Shown here in pieces: positions 48,958 to 61,120 of a stretch of 64,000 nt of DNA; position 1 is the first letter of the stretch; every line of letters starts with the position of its first letter. The notes below the pieces were generated by a model. It worked only from the letters and a program-made list of their open reading frames with translations. It did not search any database and had not been told where the DNA came from. The stretch comes from Phoenix dactylifera (taxonomy: Eukaryota > Streptophyta > Magnoliopsida > Arecales > Arecaceae), in the NCBI RefSeq assembly GCF_009389715.1, contig NC_052402.1, forward strand, positions 18,365,985-18,429,984, given 5' to 3'. The position numbers and the translations under genes were made by a program.

Positions 48958-50259
48958 TTTCTTCCATGGTACCATGCCCTTTATCGATATAGGCCCGGCA
49001 CGGTCCGTACCGACTCGTGCCACTGAAAAATTGGTACGGTGCCTGGTACCAGTTCTTCCGACCTTGATCATAGCAAATTAGAATAAAAAATATTTCTTTA
49101 TTTTCCAGTCATCCACACTTCGTGTAAACTTTAGCTAATCGATTTTTTCATTTCTTGATGTAATTGAAACATTAATCTTGTGTTATTTTTGGGATGTGAA
49201 GTAATTCATTAGAGGTATTTAATATCTTATTCTACATCTTCTGCTCATGCATGTATTTAGCAGGTCTTGGAATGGAAATTAGATAAACTATGCGGGGAGG
49301 GTATACGGGACTGGATCCCTTATTCAAAACTAATCTATTTCTGTGGGAAACTGGGCAACATTCCATTTGCAATGAAGGTCTTCACATCAATGGAGGCCCA
49401 AGGGATTAGAACAAATACTTGCACTTTTAACGCTCTGGTTACTTCTTGCTTGTCAACTGGCAATGTAGTTACAGCTTTGAGCTTGTTCGAGATAATGGAG
49501 AGGAATGAGAACTGCAAGCCTGACTTGGCCACTTACAATGCGTTTGTATCCATGTATTCGAAATATGGAGATGGTCACAATATGGTGGGCTGGTACCTGG
49601 CTGGAAAGAAAGCTGGGTTTTCCCCAAATATTCAAACCTATGAGTCCGTTATAACAGGGTTTATCAGATTGGAGAAGTATGATGATGCTGACCGGTTTTA
49701 TAAAGAAATGATGTCAAATGAAATTTTGCCTAATTTAACCATATTGGAGTCCAAACTTGAAGGGCTCTGTAAACAGAAGGATATGCATGGTATCAAAGAG
49801 TTTCTGAAGTTTGTTGTAGATGGAGGGTGGGAATTGAGTGAACCCATGGCTGAGAAGCTTGCAAGAATGTACAAGGAGTTGGGCCTGGTCAAAGAGATGG
49901 AACAGTTGCTTGGGCTCATCAAACCAACTCTAGATGTGGGTGTCTTGTCACGAATCCATTGTGGCATGATAAGATTGTATGCCCTATCAGATAGCTTGGA
50001 TGACATGGAATATTCAGTTGGGAGGATGTTGAAGGCAGGAATGACGTTCACCTGCCCAGAAGATGTTGATGCAGTCATCTCTTCTTACTTCCGACAGCAG
50101 GCTTTCACTAGGCTGGATTTGTTCTTGGACCGGATACGTTGCTCATACAAGCTTGCAAAATCTACTTATGATCTCTTAGTTTCTGGGTACCGCAAATTTG
50201 ACTTGCATGAGAGATTGGGTTTGATTGTAAAGGATATGAAAAATGTTGGGTATGCATAG
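39274..50259 (+). CDS. Pentatricopeptide repeat protein, At2g01390/EMB3111-like
   Basis: Two exons, 39274-39513 and 49264-50259, join in phase 0 (TTG|GTAAAG donor, TAGCAG|GTC acceptor) to give 411 aa. Exon 1 encodes an Arg/Ser-rich organelle-targeting start (MASISGVLAVARRRF) and ends APRKAQL; exon 2 begins VLEWKLDKLCGEG. This join matches the known VLEW context of the At2g01390 family. PPR motifs are visible at about 98-132, 133-169, 170-204 and 205-239, for example TFNALVTSCLSTGNVVTALS and TYESVITGFIRLEKYDDADR; later helical repeats are weaker. There is no DYW or E domain, so it is a P-class protein. Such proteins bind organelle RNA; the Arabidopsis relative is reported as needed for embryo development. 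The intron is 9,750 bp and full of mobile DNA. Confidence 0.9.
39514..42399. other. First part of the giant PPR intron
   Basis: Intron sequence with a CT repeat near 40770-40807. 41300-41540 is a purine-rich run of AGAAGAGGAGTAGTAG-like motifs. No exon-like run. Old unrecognised repeats are likely. Confidence 0.5.
43256..43930 (-). pseudogene. Harbinger transposase, N-terminal half
   Basis: On the minus strand FLVTISHNERNRVMEERFQH is followed by HSGKTISRHFNKVLKPIF, and then YIGAIDGRHIAACVP with the first catalytic Asp and DGMEGTANDARIF with the second. A gap at about 43545-43610 between the two segments looks like an intron. Upstream lies MEPHLFTDFCNLLKEK with a stop after it. It matches the DDE_Tnp_4 (PIF) family. 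Confidence 0.8.
44340..44640 (+). pseudogene. Harbinger transposase, C-terminal half, on the opposite strand
   Basis: On the plus strand GKYYLVDSGYPNMPDFF leads into GERYHLSDYWG and HSSLVNVIERCFGALKTRFQ, which carries the catalytic Glu of the DDE triad. It ends in a frameshifted CAIHNFI-like tail. It is the natural continuation of the half at 43256-43930 but inverted with respect to it. Confidence 0.8.
47154..47340. repeat. 62-bp tandem repeat in the PPR intron
   Basis: Three units start at 47154, 47216 and 47278, each with GTTTAACCTTATCGATATAG and TAACGATTTGGCT. Confidence 0.85.
47673..47867 (+). mobile_element. Au-type tRNA-derived SINE
   Basis: A-box-like TAACGCAACGGTAAGG, B-box region GGTGTCAGGATTTGAAAC, AGCCTCTCCGCACTCG, and an end with TGGTGGGAGTCTTGTGCATC plus a T run, as in plant Au SINEs. 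Imperfect 20-bp flanking duplications (17 of 20 matching) lie at 47653-47672 and 47868-47887. A G run of about 13 bases sits inside (47774-47788). Confidence 0.8.
48519..49068. mobile_element. MITE-like element with a strong internal palindrome
   Basis: The ends ACCAAGATCGGCGGAA and ATCAAGGTCGGAAGAA (reverse of the right end) match at 12 of 16 positions. Inside, a 47-base arm at 48685-48731 pairs with 48754-48800 around a 22-base loop. The right part has GGTACGGTGCCTGGTACC, like the elements at 57070 and 32895. A CT repeat covers 48914-48954. No clear target duplication. Confidence 0.55.
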
Positions 50260-53020
50260 TTTCTAACAGTTGGTTTCAGTTGATTGCTTGCTCTTCTTCA
50301 ACATCTGGTGAAATTAAGGGTGCTAAAGGGAGCAGCGCTAATTGTGTTCGCCGACTGCAGTTAAAAGGCTTACAAGAGACTGCATGTATTTCGGGACTAA
50401 ATCGATGACTGGTCTAAAGAACCGTTTATTTTCAGAGTGGTTTCTTGATGTATTGATATCTTGGCTGCTGATTGGTTCATAAATAATAATAGAGGCAGGT
50501 TTTTATAGCTTAAGTGTGCCTATATGGAACAGTTATTGCCATTTAATATGGAACAGTTATTGCCATTTGATTTTGCAGTGTACATCTATTAGCGAAACAA
50601 ATCAACAAAAAGAAGCTATAGAGTGCACAGCTATGCAAAAGCAAGCATCAAACAGGCTATTTGTTTGAACAAGTAAATGTGAAATTACTTGCAGAAGAGC
50701 TTGATAGACAAAAATTTGGTACGCTATTAAATAGACTTCTTATCATCGGTTGAGTGATGTGGTTGTGATACCAAGCAAGTTTACTTGTTGAACGGCTTGA
50801 AAAAGATTGTTACCAAAAAGGCATTCAAAAAATGATGGGGTGAACCATGTGGAGACTCCTATTAGCAGTTTATATTCAAAGTCCGTTGAAAATCGTATCT
50901 ATTGCCCTCCTCAATCAGCAGTTTAGCTCTTGTACCGATTTGATAGCATTGATTTTCTTTTTAACCTACTAATGCAGCATTAATGCTCAACTTAAAGTGG
51001 AATTGAGATATATGCGCAGGGGATCAGAAATAAATGTATATTGTTGTAGGGATTGCATAGAATGGTGTTATCTGAGGTTTGATCATCTTTTGCAGAGTCA
51101 ACTGAGATATGTTGCCCAATTCTAGAGGATGAGAAACTTGTGTTTTTTTCTCAGAACAAATGATACTTTTCCTTTTTGCTAATTTAATTGGATGTTGTGT
51201 TTGGTGGAAGTTGTATGGCACTGTGCGAATAGTAAAACTTTCACCTACTTGTTTGAGGTCGTAATCCTGATATAGCTGTATTCTACTTGTTTATTTTGGC
51301 TTGCATTTACTCAAATCAGAATTATTCTTATGTTGCCTCCAAATTTTTGGATGAGTCTGAGCAGGAGCAGGTCGGTCATGCATTCTTTGCGAAGTGACTT
51401 TCCTTTTTCCTCTTTTGTGTGTTTGTCTAGTCCCCAAGATCATATACAGGGATGGTTGAACAGTTGGAAAAAACAAAGCAGTTCTTATTCAGATAAACTC
51501 TTGAAGGTGTGGATATATTTGGATGAATACTATCATGGTACTTTAGTTAATCCTCAAATTTGATTATTTAATCCTACTAAAAGAAGAAGATGATATTTAA
51601 TATGTTTATATCATTGTTATTTATAAACAACAGTGTATTGTAAAATTTGATCTCACAATCTATTTGATTGTTGGCTCTAGGTTTTGAAAATTTCCAATTG
51701 TTGGCTCTTAGATTTTCAAAGTTTGAATCAGTTCATAAGCGCAGTTCCTAACTGTGTAACAATTCGCCTATCTAGTTAGAGATGGTCCAATTTTCATATA
51801 ATAAGAGCATCATAAGATGAAAGAAGCTTATTCTGAAGAAACACTCCCCTAAATACTATTTCACATTAAATATCAGTGCATATAAGGCAACATGATTGTC
51901 ATTTAAATGTAGGAATGAATGAAGAGGGAAAAAGAAGTTTCCTTGCTTGAGACACAGAGAAAAAGAGAGGCATTCAACCAACCAAAAAACAAAAAAATAA
52001 AAAGAAACAGATCTTATTGAGGCCTATGGTTGCTTTATGTGATCTCTCTTTCTATGATCCAATTACATTTGGTCAACTCATGATTGAGTAATTAGAGTCC
52101 AAAATCAATGGGCCAAGCTATTAGATGTGATTTATTATTTTTAAATTACTTACACTATTGATTCATTGCTGACAAACTATTTTTGTTGCACATAAAAATA
52201 GAACAAAAAACAAATATACAGATCATCTTAAGATCAAAAAATTTATGGTCAATAGCTTGTCGGCACCTATCTCTTCAAGTGAGAGTTCTAAGTTCAAACC
52301 AGGTGATAGAATATTTTCAGAAAAGTTTATTGAAATTTATAAATGAGGCAAGGGTCGGGAGTGTATACTTCTACACCAAATAAGCCATTCAAAGACTCCC
52401 CAAATATGTAAGGCTCCCAAGTATGTGCTGCTATCAACTTGCCACTGGCAGTAGCATCCCAACTGTATTTCTCTGAAACAATGAAAGCTTTCTATAATTA
52501 TTTTCTACAGACAAGTTCCTATTTTCATCTTCTACCTAGGATGATTATATCTGATCATTTCATCTAGAAGAGTAATTAAAAAAAATGATAAACAGCAAAA
52601 TCAAAAAGGTTTTAAACGACAACATGTTTCAGGTTGAATGCACATCTGCACCTTGTTTTTAATCTTTTAGAACTTATTATGCCAAATATGAGCATCCCAA
52701 AAATGTTTGCATGCATAATAAACATCATTGTTTCTTTTCAAATGGGCTTGCTCTCCTTGAACACTTCAAGCAGGGATTTATCAAGGATGATTTCATTACC
52801 AAAAAATCCAGACTTAACTGTCAATAATAGTCACAACTGGCGGAACATCCCCTGGTTTACCAATTGCAATAATTTACAAATTATGATTTATTACCATATT
52901 AATGTCATGATTCACTAAAAGCATCGGGACTCTTTTTCATCTAATTGCTAATTGAAAAAGTTACAAAAGTTCTTTGAAACAAAAAAAAAGTATATGCTAC
53001 CACAAACTCATCAAGAAATA
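50260..53020. other. Intergenic region between the PPR and bL17 genes
   Basis: The first few hundred bases should hold the PPR 3' UTR. The rest is AT-rich with no exon-like run apart from the SINE-like piece at 52243-52385. Confidence 0.5.
52243..52385 (+). mobile_element. Possible tRNA-derived SINE fragment
   Basis: TGGTCAATAGCTTGTCGG resembles an A box and GAGTTCTAAGTTCAAACCAG a B box, spaced about 35 bases apart. A GGCAAGGGTCGGGAGTGTAT tail follows. No flanking duplication was fixed. Confidence 0.4.
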
Positions 53021-53024
53021 CTAA

Positions 53025-56000
53025 TTAACTTTCTGATCCAGAGTTCTGATTCTCTTTAGGAGAAGCCCATTGTTGGCAAGCACGGGATTTTGTCCATGGA
53101 TCAAGAGGGACTCTCTGAGGTGGTTGTGGAGTTGGGGGTTTAGCCTCTCGGAGTTCATTTTCCCTGTCAACAAATCTGCATATAAATCCAGATATGTAAA
53201 AAATTAATACTTCATAGCTGATACTGAACATGTACATACTGCTGGACAATACAAAACACATTCAGCTGAGAACAGGAAGTATTATTTATTGATATGTCAT
53301 TCCTACCGTTGAGTGAAATCATATACCTTCTTCAAAGAAAAAAGAGTCATACATTATTTTTTCTTGTCTCGAATCATAAGTTGGAATCACATAAACTATT
53401 TTGATGTCATTTCATGTTTTTGTGTCTCAAAGGAATCATGACCTGAGTTGTTCAATCCTATATAGTGAGAATTAGACAAGCACTGGACCTAATGTTGGCA
53501 CCGTAAGTGCATGAACAGTGTTAACACATGCTCTTGTACCAGATAGAAATATGCTAAAAAGTACAGGTGAATATGGTGTGGAATTACACCAGGGCAATGG
53601 TAGGTGCAACCATACAAGCTCATAAGAACTGTGTAAAAGATAGCGAGCACATGGTATGAGAAAGTTAGCTAATGAGCACTCCCAGAGCGAAACAGTTTTC
53701 ACATCTCATCATCATGCTAATGGCCTGGGCATGCTTGGAGATGGTGGATAAGTTGCTTTGGTATCACTTATCAGTGAGTTCTACAACATGCACGATAAAG
53801 CCTGATATCAAGTTAAAACAGGTTTTCTAACGCAGCAAAATGAGATTTTGGCAAAATTCAGTCTTAGGTCTTTTGCTAACCTGTTGTGGTATAACTTGAC
53901 TACCAACAAGTTCAGGTAGCATCTAATTTTGTGAGAAATGTTCGATGGCTAGATTGATTAAATTCAGCAGATGGGACTATTTTATTAATCACGCAATTTT
54001 TCTTTCTTCTAGAGCTTTTTAGCTTTTTCGTATGCTTGCTAAGGATGCTTCTTTTAGCTTGTGTACTAAAATATTTTTCTCATTAAAACTTACTTCCCCA
54101 GCACTTTTCCAAAGGTAAAGGTCATATAAATTTTGGGACAGCTGTAACTGATGAGATAAGTTATGGCAGTGGATAGTCATCTGCAAGAAAGGATATCCAC
54201 AAGAGATTTAAAATAATGTAAAAGAAAATAGAAATCATAAAAAGAAGAGGAATAAAGAAAATCCATAACAAATTTATAAGAAGAACGAGAAGACTAAAGG
54301 AAGAAGGAAAAGTAATAGACTACAGTAATCATAAACACCTGAATTGCTTTCCTGTATTGTGACAAACACAACTCTACATGAGAATGACAGAGTATCCATG
54401 CATTCCATGAGATTTGAAAATGGAAGGCATAAATCATCCACCCTCCCATATAGCATGTGCTGAAGAGAATTAACATATATAAACATCCATGCATCATTCT
54501 CATGAAAAATAGATTACAAATTTTAGGAGAAACATAAAAAGAAAAGGTAAATTACTCAATATATGCCATAGGTGCAGCATCCCCAACTCGTATGCGAGTC
54601 CGAAGTAATCTTGTATAGCCACCTGCTCGGTCTCTGGTTTTCAAAAGAAATTTCTTCCATAAAAAAGAGCAATATACTTGGAAGAATGGATCATACCGAA
54701 TGTTAATAAATTAAATAGTTACTTATAGCGATAAGCCAGCTCTGTAAACAACTTATGAAGGACATCATCCCCACGAACAAAAGCAGAAGCACGACGTGCA
54801 GCAGCAAGTGTACCCTGAAAACAATCAAACTCAAGACTTAACATAACCGTGGCTATTACTGAGAAATGTTATACAAAATAAATATCAGCTTTATTAATCA
54901 TGCACCATACTAATCAAATAATACTGAAATGTTATTAGTTATAAAAGCATGCAGATTAAGTAAATGACAGATCTATCAGGAAGCAACTGTTCAACATGTT
55001 AGACAGCTGTTATGGGTGTCATGAGGATTTCAGACAAAGTGCTTGTCACGATATATATGAAGCAACTTTCCTTGCTCAAAAACATAAAACAGAGCAGAAG
55101 AAGAACAAAACTTGTGAAATAAAACCAAGTCAGAGGCATCTTGATCCACACCATAATGTACACATATGTCAGGTCTGTTTTCTTCACATTTGGATCTAGC
55201 TCTGGTATCATTTGACCCAGCATAAATGAATTGATCCTTTTTTCCTAAGAAGAAAACTATTGTTAATGGCAAATCTAGGAATAAGAAAAGAGAATAATGG
55301 CTCTCATCCTTTGCCACTAACAAGATAAGAGAGAACGGAGACCCCCAAAACTGATGCCTCAACTCGGTGATGAGGTAATGAAAAACAGAACAGAAAAAAA
55401 TAAAGAAAGTACATATTAAAAAAAACGTTGTCATATCAAAGTCTAAAGGTGATTGCAGAATAAACAAACATAAAGGAACCTAATAGAATCTGCAGACTTC
55501 TACATAATTATACAGGACATATATAACCTGATTAAGATGAGATCAAGAAAAAGCCAACATGAAATACAGAATCAAGCAGAACTTTGTTTTGAAGCAGCAA
55601 AGATAATCAAGCTGACAAGGTAATGAGGAAATCCCCAAGAAACTACAAATTGAGAGAATGAATAAACAATATATAGTATATAGATAGACAAATAAATAAA
55701 TAGATATAAAGCTGGATCAATAACAGAAAGAAAATTAGCTTAAATAATATTAAAGCAGTCTAGTTAGTTGCAAATCTTCAAATGCCCACCTTCACTATAG
55801 GCCACTCAACTATTCTTCTGTTTTGATCTGTCCAGATCTCCCGACTCACTGCATGTGAAAGTATAAGTTTGGTCTTCCAACATCTTTATTATGACTTGGA
55901 TTGTTTCAAGCATTCAATCCGGTTTCTTTGTTCCAATTAGCTGACAAAAATTGCAAACTTCTGTTGGCATTTGTACCAAATGCTATGAGACACGGCACCT

Positions 56001-57802
56001 TGTCAATTTGTCACCAACTCACCATGCCACAAAGAATGCCCTTCTTGTCACCTCTCAAGACCCTACTCAAGAGTTTATCACTAGTTATGTTCAATCTAGA
56101 ATAGTTTTGCTTCTGAAAGCTCGTACTCTAGATAATTCCAGACTATCTTTTTGCTAGACATAATGCATCCATATCACTGAGAATACTTATAAGAAGGATT
56201 TAATGGAAGGACTCCAACTTGCTACCACTTTTAAACCCTAAAACATTCTGCCTCTTTTTGAGCTCTCTAAATCATAAAGAGTAGGTAGCGCTCTTCCACT
56301 TCAATATATTCTGTTTGAGAAGTACTCCATCATTCTCCTGCATATAATGGATATAATGTAACTTCCTCAGCTTGACGCACATATTCTTCCAAAACATCAT
56401 AATACATGGCTCAAGTATTCAGCATCTATTGATATTCTCCCAGATTTTTGACTTATCCATAGCAATCTTACCATCGCACAACCTTTCCTAATCACTGTTT
56501 AGTTACTTTTATCATATTCAAGACTCCAGCTTTTTCTCACAAAAATCCTAGTTCAACTCATTCAGTCTCTTAATCCCTAATCACCCTTTTTCTTAAAAAC
56601 CATTTCCTTCCTTCATAAGAAGAAAAATTTATACAGTTTCTTCATATTAGAGTCATTCCAAATGCTCTTAGTTTAGTTGGCACTTACATTTAAGCCCACG
56701 AAACTAATATCTGATAAGCACGATGACTGGATAGACAAGTTTCAGAATAGTATATTCCCTCCAAAATGAAGGAAATCTACTCTTCCAGCATATGACATTT
56801 TATCCAATATTTCCATCATTCCCGTGCTTATTACATGTCCCCGACCCCAAGGAATCCCTCAATATGCTATCACAAGTTTTCATGCATCCCATATATGGGT
56901 AATAAGCTTGCCTGAACAATTACTCAAACATAGGTCAGCCACTCAAGAACAAATGAAGATAAAGTATAAAACAAATCAATTTTGTCCAAATCAATTGCAC
57001 TATCAAACAGTAACGTAAGTAAATTCCAGTCCTCATTGCTATGCTTTCTGATACATTATTGCGAGCATGGTATGCGGTACCGGTCGGTACCGAACATACC
57101 GTACTCGTACCGATGGATACCGGTATCGGTACGCCAGTGTCGGTACGTCTGACGTACCACGTACCATACCGTACCGACACTTGGTACGTCTATGTTAGTG
57201 CGGCACCAGTACGGGGTTCGGTACCGGTACGGCGAACCTTGATTGCGAGCATGTCAGAATTTTAGTGCTAGAATCTATTATTAGTGTTACAATGTTGTAG
57301 CCATTTGGCTTGTCTACCACTAACCTCCGAAGTATTTTTGGTGTCTGATAATGTTAGCAATGCAAACTTGGCAGAATTTGATGGGTGAAAATAATTATTA
57401 AAGCATAAAAGAAAGTATTTTGATAACCTCTTTGCCCAGCTGCACCATGTTGTCTGCAACACGACGAACTTCTTTTGCCTGCAATCATCCCAACAAATAC
57501 GACTTCAGCTTAGTTTTCACTGGTCGAATGATCACCAACTGCCCGACGAAATGCCACACACCCCACCCCAACCGAAACAGCCATATCTCTACAACCAGTA
57601 AGAGGAGGGGAAGAAGTACCTTTGCGACGGTGGTTTCGATGCGTTCATGCTTCACCAACTGAGAGACCATCGTCCTGAAGGAAAGCTAGAGCTTGTCAAG
57701 AAAGAAAGACCAAACTTAAAAGGAGGAGGAGGAGAAATGGAGTTACCTGAGCATAGAGACTCGGTGGGCCGCGGGGCGGCCGAGCTTCCGGAACTTGGTC
57801 AT
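53025..57802 (-). CDS. MRPL17: Ribosomal protein bL17, mitochondrial type
   Basis: Six exons on the minus strand: 57747-57802, 57620-57674, 57428-57478, 54723-54814, 54556-54633 and 53025-53175. All have GT-AG borders with matching phases and give 160 aa. The start [19 protein letters not shown] and the following [18 protein letters not shown] and [17 protein letters not shown] are hallmarks of bL17, a large-subunit protein near the peptide exit tunnel. A plant-specific C-terminal tail ([20 protein letters not shown]) matches the mitochondrial form; there is no separate cleavable presequence. Intron 3 is 2.6 kb and holds a MITE-like insertion. The gene appears intact. Its first exon and promoter lie at the edge of a tandem segmental duplication. 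Confidence 0.95.
57070..57241. mobile_element. 172-bp GGTACC-rich MITE-like insertion in the bL17 intron
   Basis: Flanked by a perfect 12-bp duplication ATTGCGAGCATG (57058-57069 and 57242-57253). The interior is made almost wholly of GGTACCGG, CGGTACG and TACCGTACC palindromes. The right end CGAACCTTG resembles the right end of the element at 48519-49068. No open frame. Confidence 0.7.
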
Positions 57803-58001
57803 GGTGGTGGCGGTGACGGAGCCGGCGGCGAGATTGCTCTCGGTAGTCGTTTCCGGCTCCCTAGGTTTAAGATCTAGAAACCAGTTCAAATTTTGTGGTT
57901 TCGTCCAATTGCACGTGCATCTCACGTGCCACATGGTCTCCCATGAGGTAAATATTATCTCAAAATTAATAATTATAAATGTATCCTTATAAAATACTTG
58001 T

Positions 58002-58004
<3 letters not shown>
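57803..58004 (-). promoter_or_regulatory. Upstream region of the bL17 gene
   Basis: GC-rich just before the start codon, then AT-rich. It contains CACGTG-type ACGT sites (57910-57930, GCACGTGCATCTCACGTGCC). Promoter role is inferred from position. Confidence 0.4.

Positions 58005-58085
<81 letters not shown>
58005..58085. repeat. AT dinucleotide microsatellite, about 81 bp
   Basis: Uninterrupted AT repeat of about 40 units in copy A. Likely variable in length. Confidence 0.97.
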
Positions 58086-58090
<5 letters not shown>

Positions 58091-60236
58091 TTTTTTTGGT
58101 GTATACGTACTCATGCCATCCAACGCTATTAAAAAGTTAATAATTTAAAATTAAAATAATTGAAACATCCTTAAGGATAAATATGCGAAAAGAAACATTT
58201 ATAAAGGTGTGTATATATATATAAATAATACTTTTGCAAAAATATTTATATAATTTTATATATTTATGAGGATATAAATGCAAAAAAAATTAAATTTTGC
58301 ATAAATATCGTTCTAAATATTAGAATTTATACGAATACTCTGACCAATTAATATTTATATGCATGCCCTTATAAAATACTATTTTTGTATGAATATTTTT
58401 GACATAGCAATTTAGCTGGCATGATTAGCAAAAATCACATTTATTTAAAAATTAATTAAAATTATTAAATTATCTTTTTTTATTTCTAAAGCAAGTAACA
58501 GGTTAACGGGTCTCGTTAGGAATTAATATTTCTACCCCCTGTGGGAAATTTTTCGATATCTCTCAATCCCTTTCTTTTATTCCTCCGTTCAGGATCAAAA
58601 CTATTCCCTCTCTAATATTTTTTAGAGCTAAAAAATTTCTTGCATACAAGGTGGTGGTTGATTTAAAATTGTTGTGACAAGATGGGCCTATGAGCACAAC
58701 AGTAGTAAGGAAGCTTGATTATTGCGATTTATTATGTGCCTTCAAGAGATTTTAATTCTTTTCTATATTCTGATACATGCTTCATATATGCATCTATGAT
58801 AATAAAAATTACAAGCTAGTTTTGGATGAAATAAGATATAGTGATTGTTAAAAAATAAAGTAGAATAAAGTAAAATAATTTTATGATTAGTGAAAGAACT
58901 TTAATAACTTTTTTTGTTATCTATTTGTCGAATCTATCTTTGTTTCAAGCAATATTTTTACAGAAAATATTGAGGAGCAGGCACTAAACTAATCCAAGTA
59001 TTAAAGCAAGTTGAAATAGTCAAAAAAAATAATTTTCTGCATGCAAATCCTTCTAAATATGTGAAATTATATGAATACCCTTGCAAAGTTGCTATTTACA
59101 TATATACCCCTATAAATATTTTTTGTATACGTATCTATTAAGGATATTTTATTTATTTTTTAATTTTAAACCGCTAATTTCTTAACAACATTAGATGGTG
59201 TAGGCATATATGTAAGACAAAAGAAAAAAGGGGTTTACAAGAAAAATAAGTATTTTATAAAGGTATACATGTAAATATCAATTTGGGAAGGATATTCATG
59301 TAAATTTAAATATTTAGAAGAATATGTGCACAAAAAAAATAAAAGAAAATATTAAAAGATATTAGTTGCGAAGGTCTTCCAATATGCACGTGAGATGCAC
59401 AAAAAATTGGTTTTAACTAAAACACATAAACAAGTCTACTGTTATAAACGAAAATACTAGTAAGTTATTTCAATACCTAAATTCTTAACCAATCTCTTCT
59501 TTTTTAACAGAAAAAGCTCACTTTTAAAACTAATATAATGGGTAAAACTCATCCAATCCAAAGACTCATTTAGTTCACGGAAAGAATTTTTTTTATTGGA
59601 ATATTTTTCTAAAAAGCTGATGTCTGGATATATGATGCTTGGAAAAGTAGTTTTTGTATGTTTGGTTGATCATGAAAAAATAACATATTTTAGAGTGACT
59701 TATATTTGGGTGAGCATCTAGTTTTTTGAAAAAGTGATGTAAAGTACTTATTATGCTCTTAATTAAAAAAATATTATTCTATTCTATCTAAAAACTTAAG
59801 GGTACTTTTGAAAAAAAAATAATTCTCCATCGCTGGAAATTAGATTTTTCTATATGCTACATGAGTTTTTTATTTTCATAAAATATGAAAATCTTATTTT
59901 CATGAGAAAGTTACTTTTTCATCTCTTTTCTTTGAAAACTCTAACGAAGCATGAAGTATTTTTCTATTTTTCTATTGACCATACTTTCTTCCCTTCTTTT
60001 CCCACAACGAAACGAGTCCCAACTCTCTAACAATTAATAAAAGCTACAATTGAAAACTTTGAATAGTATTTATCCAATTCAAATATATATCTACTATCTA
60101 GACATAAACTAGATATAAGCGTCCATGTAGTTGCCCGCTCCACCTCTACCAATTCATAGCCTCCACCCAATGGGCCTTTATGGCCATGTCTCCTATCTCC
60201 ACCATGGCCTCCACCACCTAGTCCAATCTATTTTAT

Positions 60237-60247
60237 ATACATACATG

Positions 60248-60280
<33 letters not shown>
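60237..60280. repeat. CATA tetranucleotide repeat
   Basis: About nine CATA units; a shorter version lies at the matching place in copy B (63216-63240). Confidence 0.85.
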
Positions 60281-60281
<1 letters not shown>

Positions 60282-60814
60282 TATATATACACACACTTAT
60301 AATATGAAGTCTCAACTTGTATTAAGCTTTCCATTCACCTCACGGATGCCTATTTAATAATGAGGCATATATTAATGACATCGATATTAATATAATTTGT
60401 TAACATTGTTTCTAACTATATATATCTAAAATGAAGGCTCAACTTTGTTGAGCTCTCCGTTCACCATGTAGATGATTGTATTAATGATGAGCATCTATTG
60501 ATTATGCCAATTTTAATATAATCCGTTAACATCATCCCTGGGCTATTAACCTAGCAAATGCTATAATCTATTATCCGTTAACATCTCAACTTGGCTTATA
60601 TGGCATCCTTCATTGCTATGTAGATACAGTATTAATGAACAGATGGATTCGAGCATTTTAACTCTTTAGCAAAGTACCTAGCAAATCAAATGGAGGTAGG
60701 GCTACAAGAGAGGAATCTGAGAGTATACACGAAATGTCGGTTAGTGAGCCTAGCTAATTTTTTGTCCTAATTAGCTAAAGGATTAAGTACACTCACCTTG
60801 GATGAGTGTACCTT

Positions 60815-60942
60815 TTCTAGCATAGTCGATTGGATGATTTGGGCCATAGGATTGAGACAACCATACATATGAATCGAATTCTAGCATAGTTGATCAGATG
60901 ATTTGAACCATAGGATTAAGACAACCATACCTATGAATCAAA
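60815..60942. repeat. 64-bp tandem repeat in copy A
   Basis: Two units, each starting TTCTAGCATAGT and containing CATAGGATT(G/A)AGACAACCAT. Copy B has the same pair near 63811-63940. Confidence 0.8.
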
Positions 60943-61020
60943 CGGGGTACATACTAGTATTATCCATAATAAGAGCAATTAAGTTGACACAAAAAAACCA
61001 TATTTGAAAGAAGAGGGCGG

Positions 61021-61120
61021 GTGGAGTAAACTGAGCATAGAGACGCGATGGACCATAGATGTTTCTGACTCTTTAGGTTCAAGATCTAGAAACTAGTTCT
61101 CCATTTTGTAGTTTTGTCTA
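61021..61120 (-). pseudogene. Dead fragment of bL17 exon 1 with upstream DNA
   Basis: On the minus strand HRVSMLR of exon 1 is preserved, but the donor GTAACT has become TTTACT and the middle of exon 1 with the true start codon is deleted. The following upstream part (TCTAGATCTT region) matches the bL17 5' flank. It cannot make protein. Confidence 0.75.

Larger units (their letters stand above)
57741..60965. repeat. Tandem segmental duplication, copy A
   Basis: This stretch, starting in bL17 exon 1 and running downstream on the plus strand, reappears at 61021-63960 in the same order and orientation. Landmarks: CTGAGCATAGAGAC and AAGATCTAGAAAC near the start, AATGGGCCTTTATGGCCATG near 60168, TCAAATGGAGGTAGGGCTAC near 60678, and GGTACATACTAGTATTAT near the end. 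No genes lie beyond the bL17 part. 58086-59340 is AT-rich and mostly missing from copy B. Confidence 0.8.

Noticed and set aside
57990-58123. Open frame encoding a run of Tyr-Ile
   Set aside because: It is translation of the AT microsatellite.
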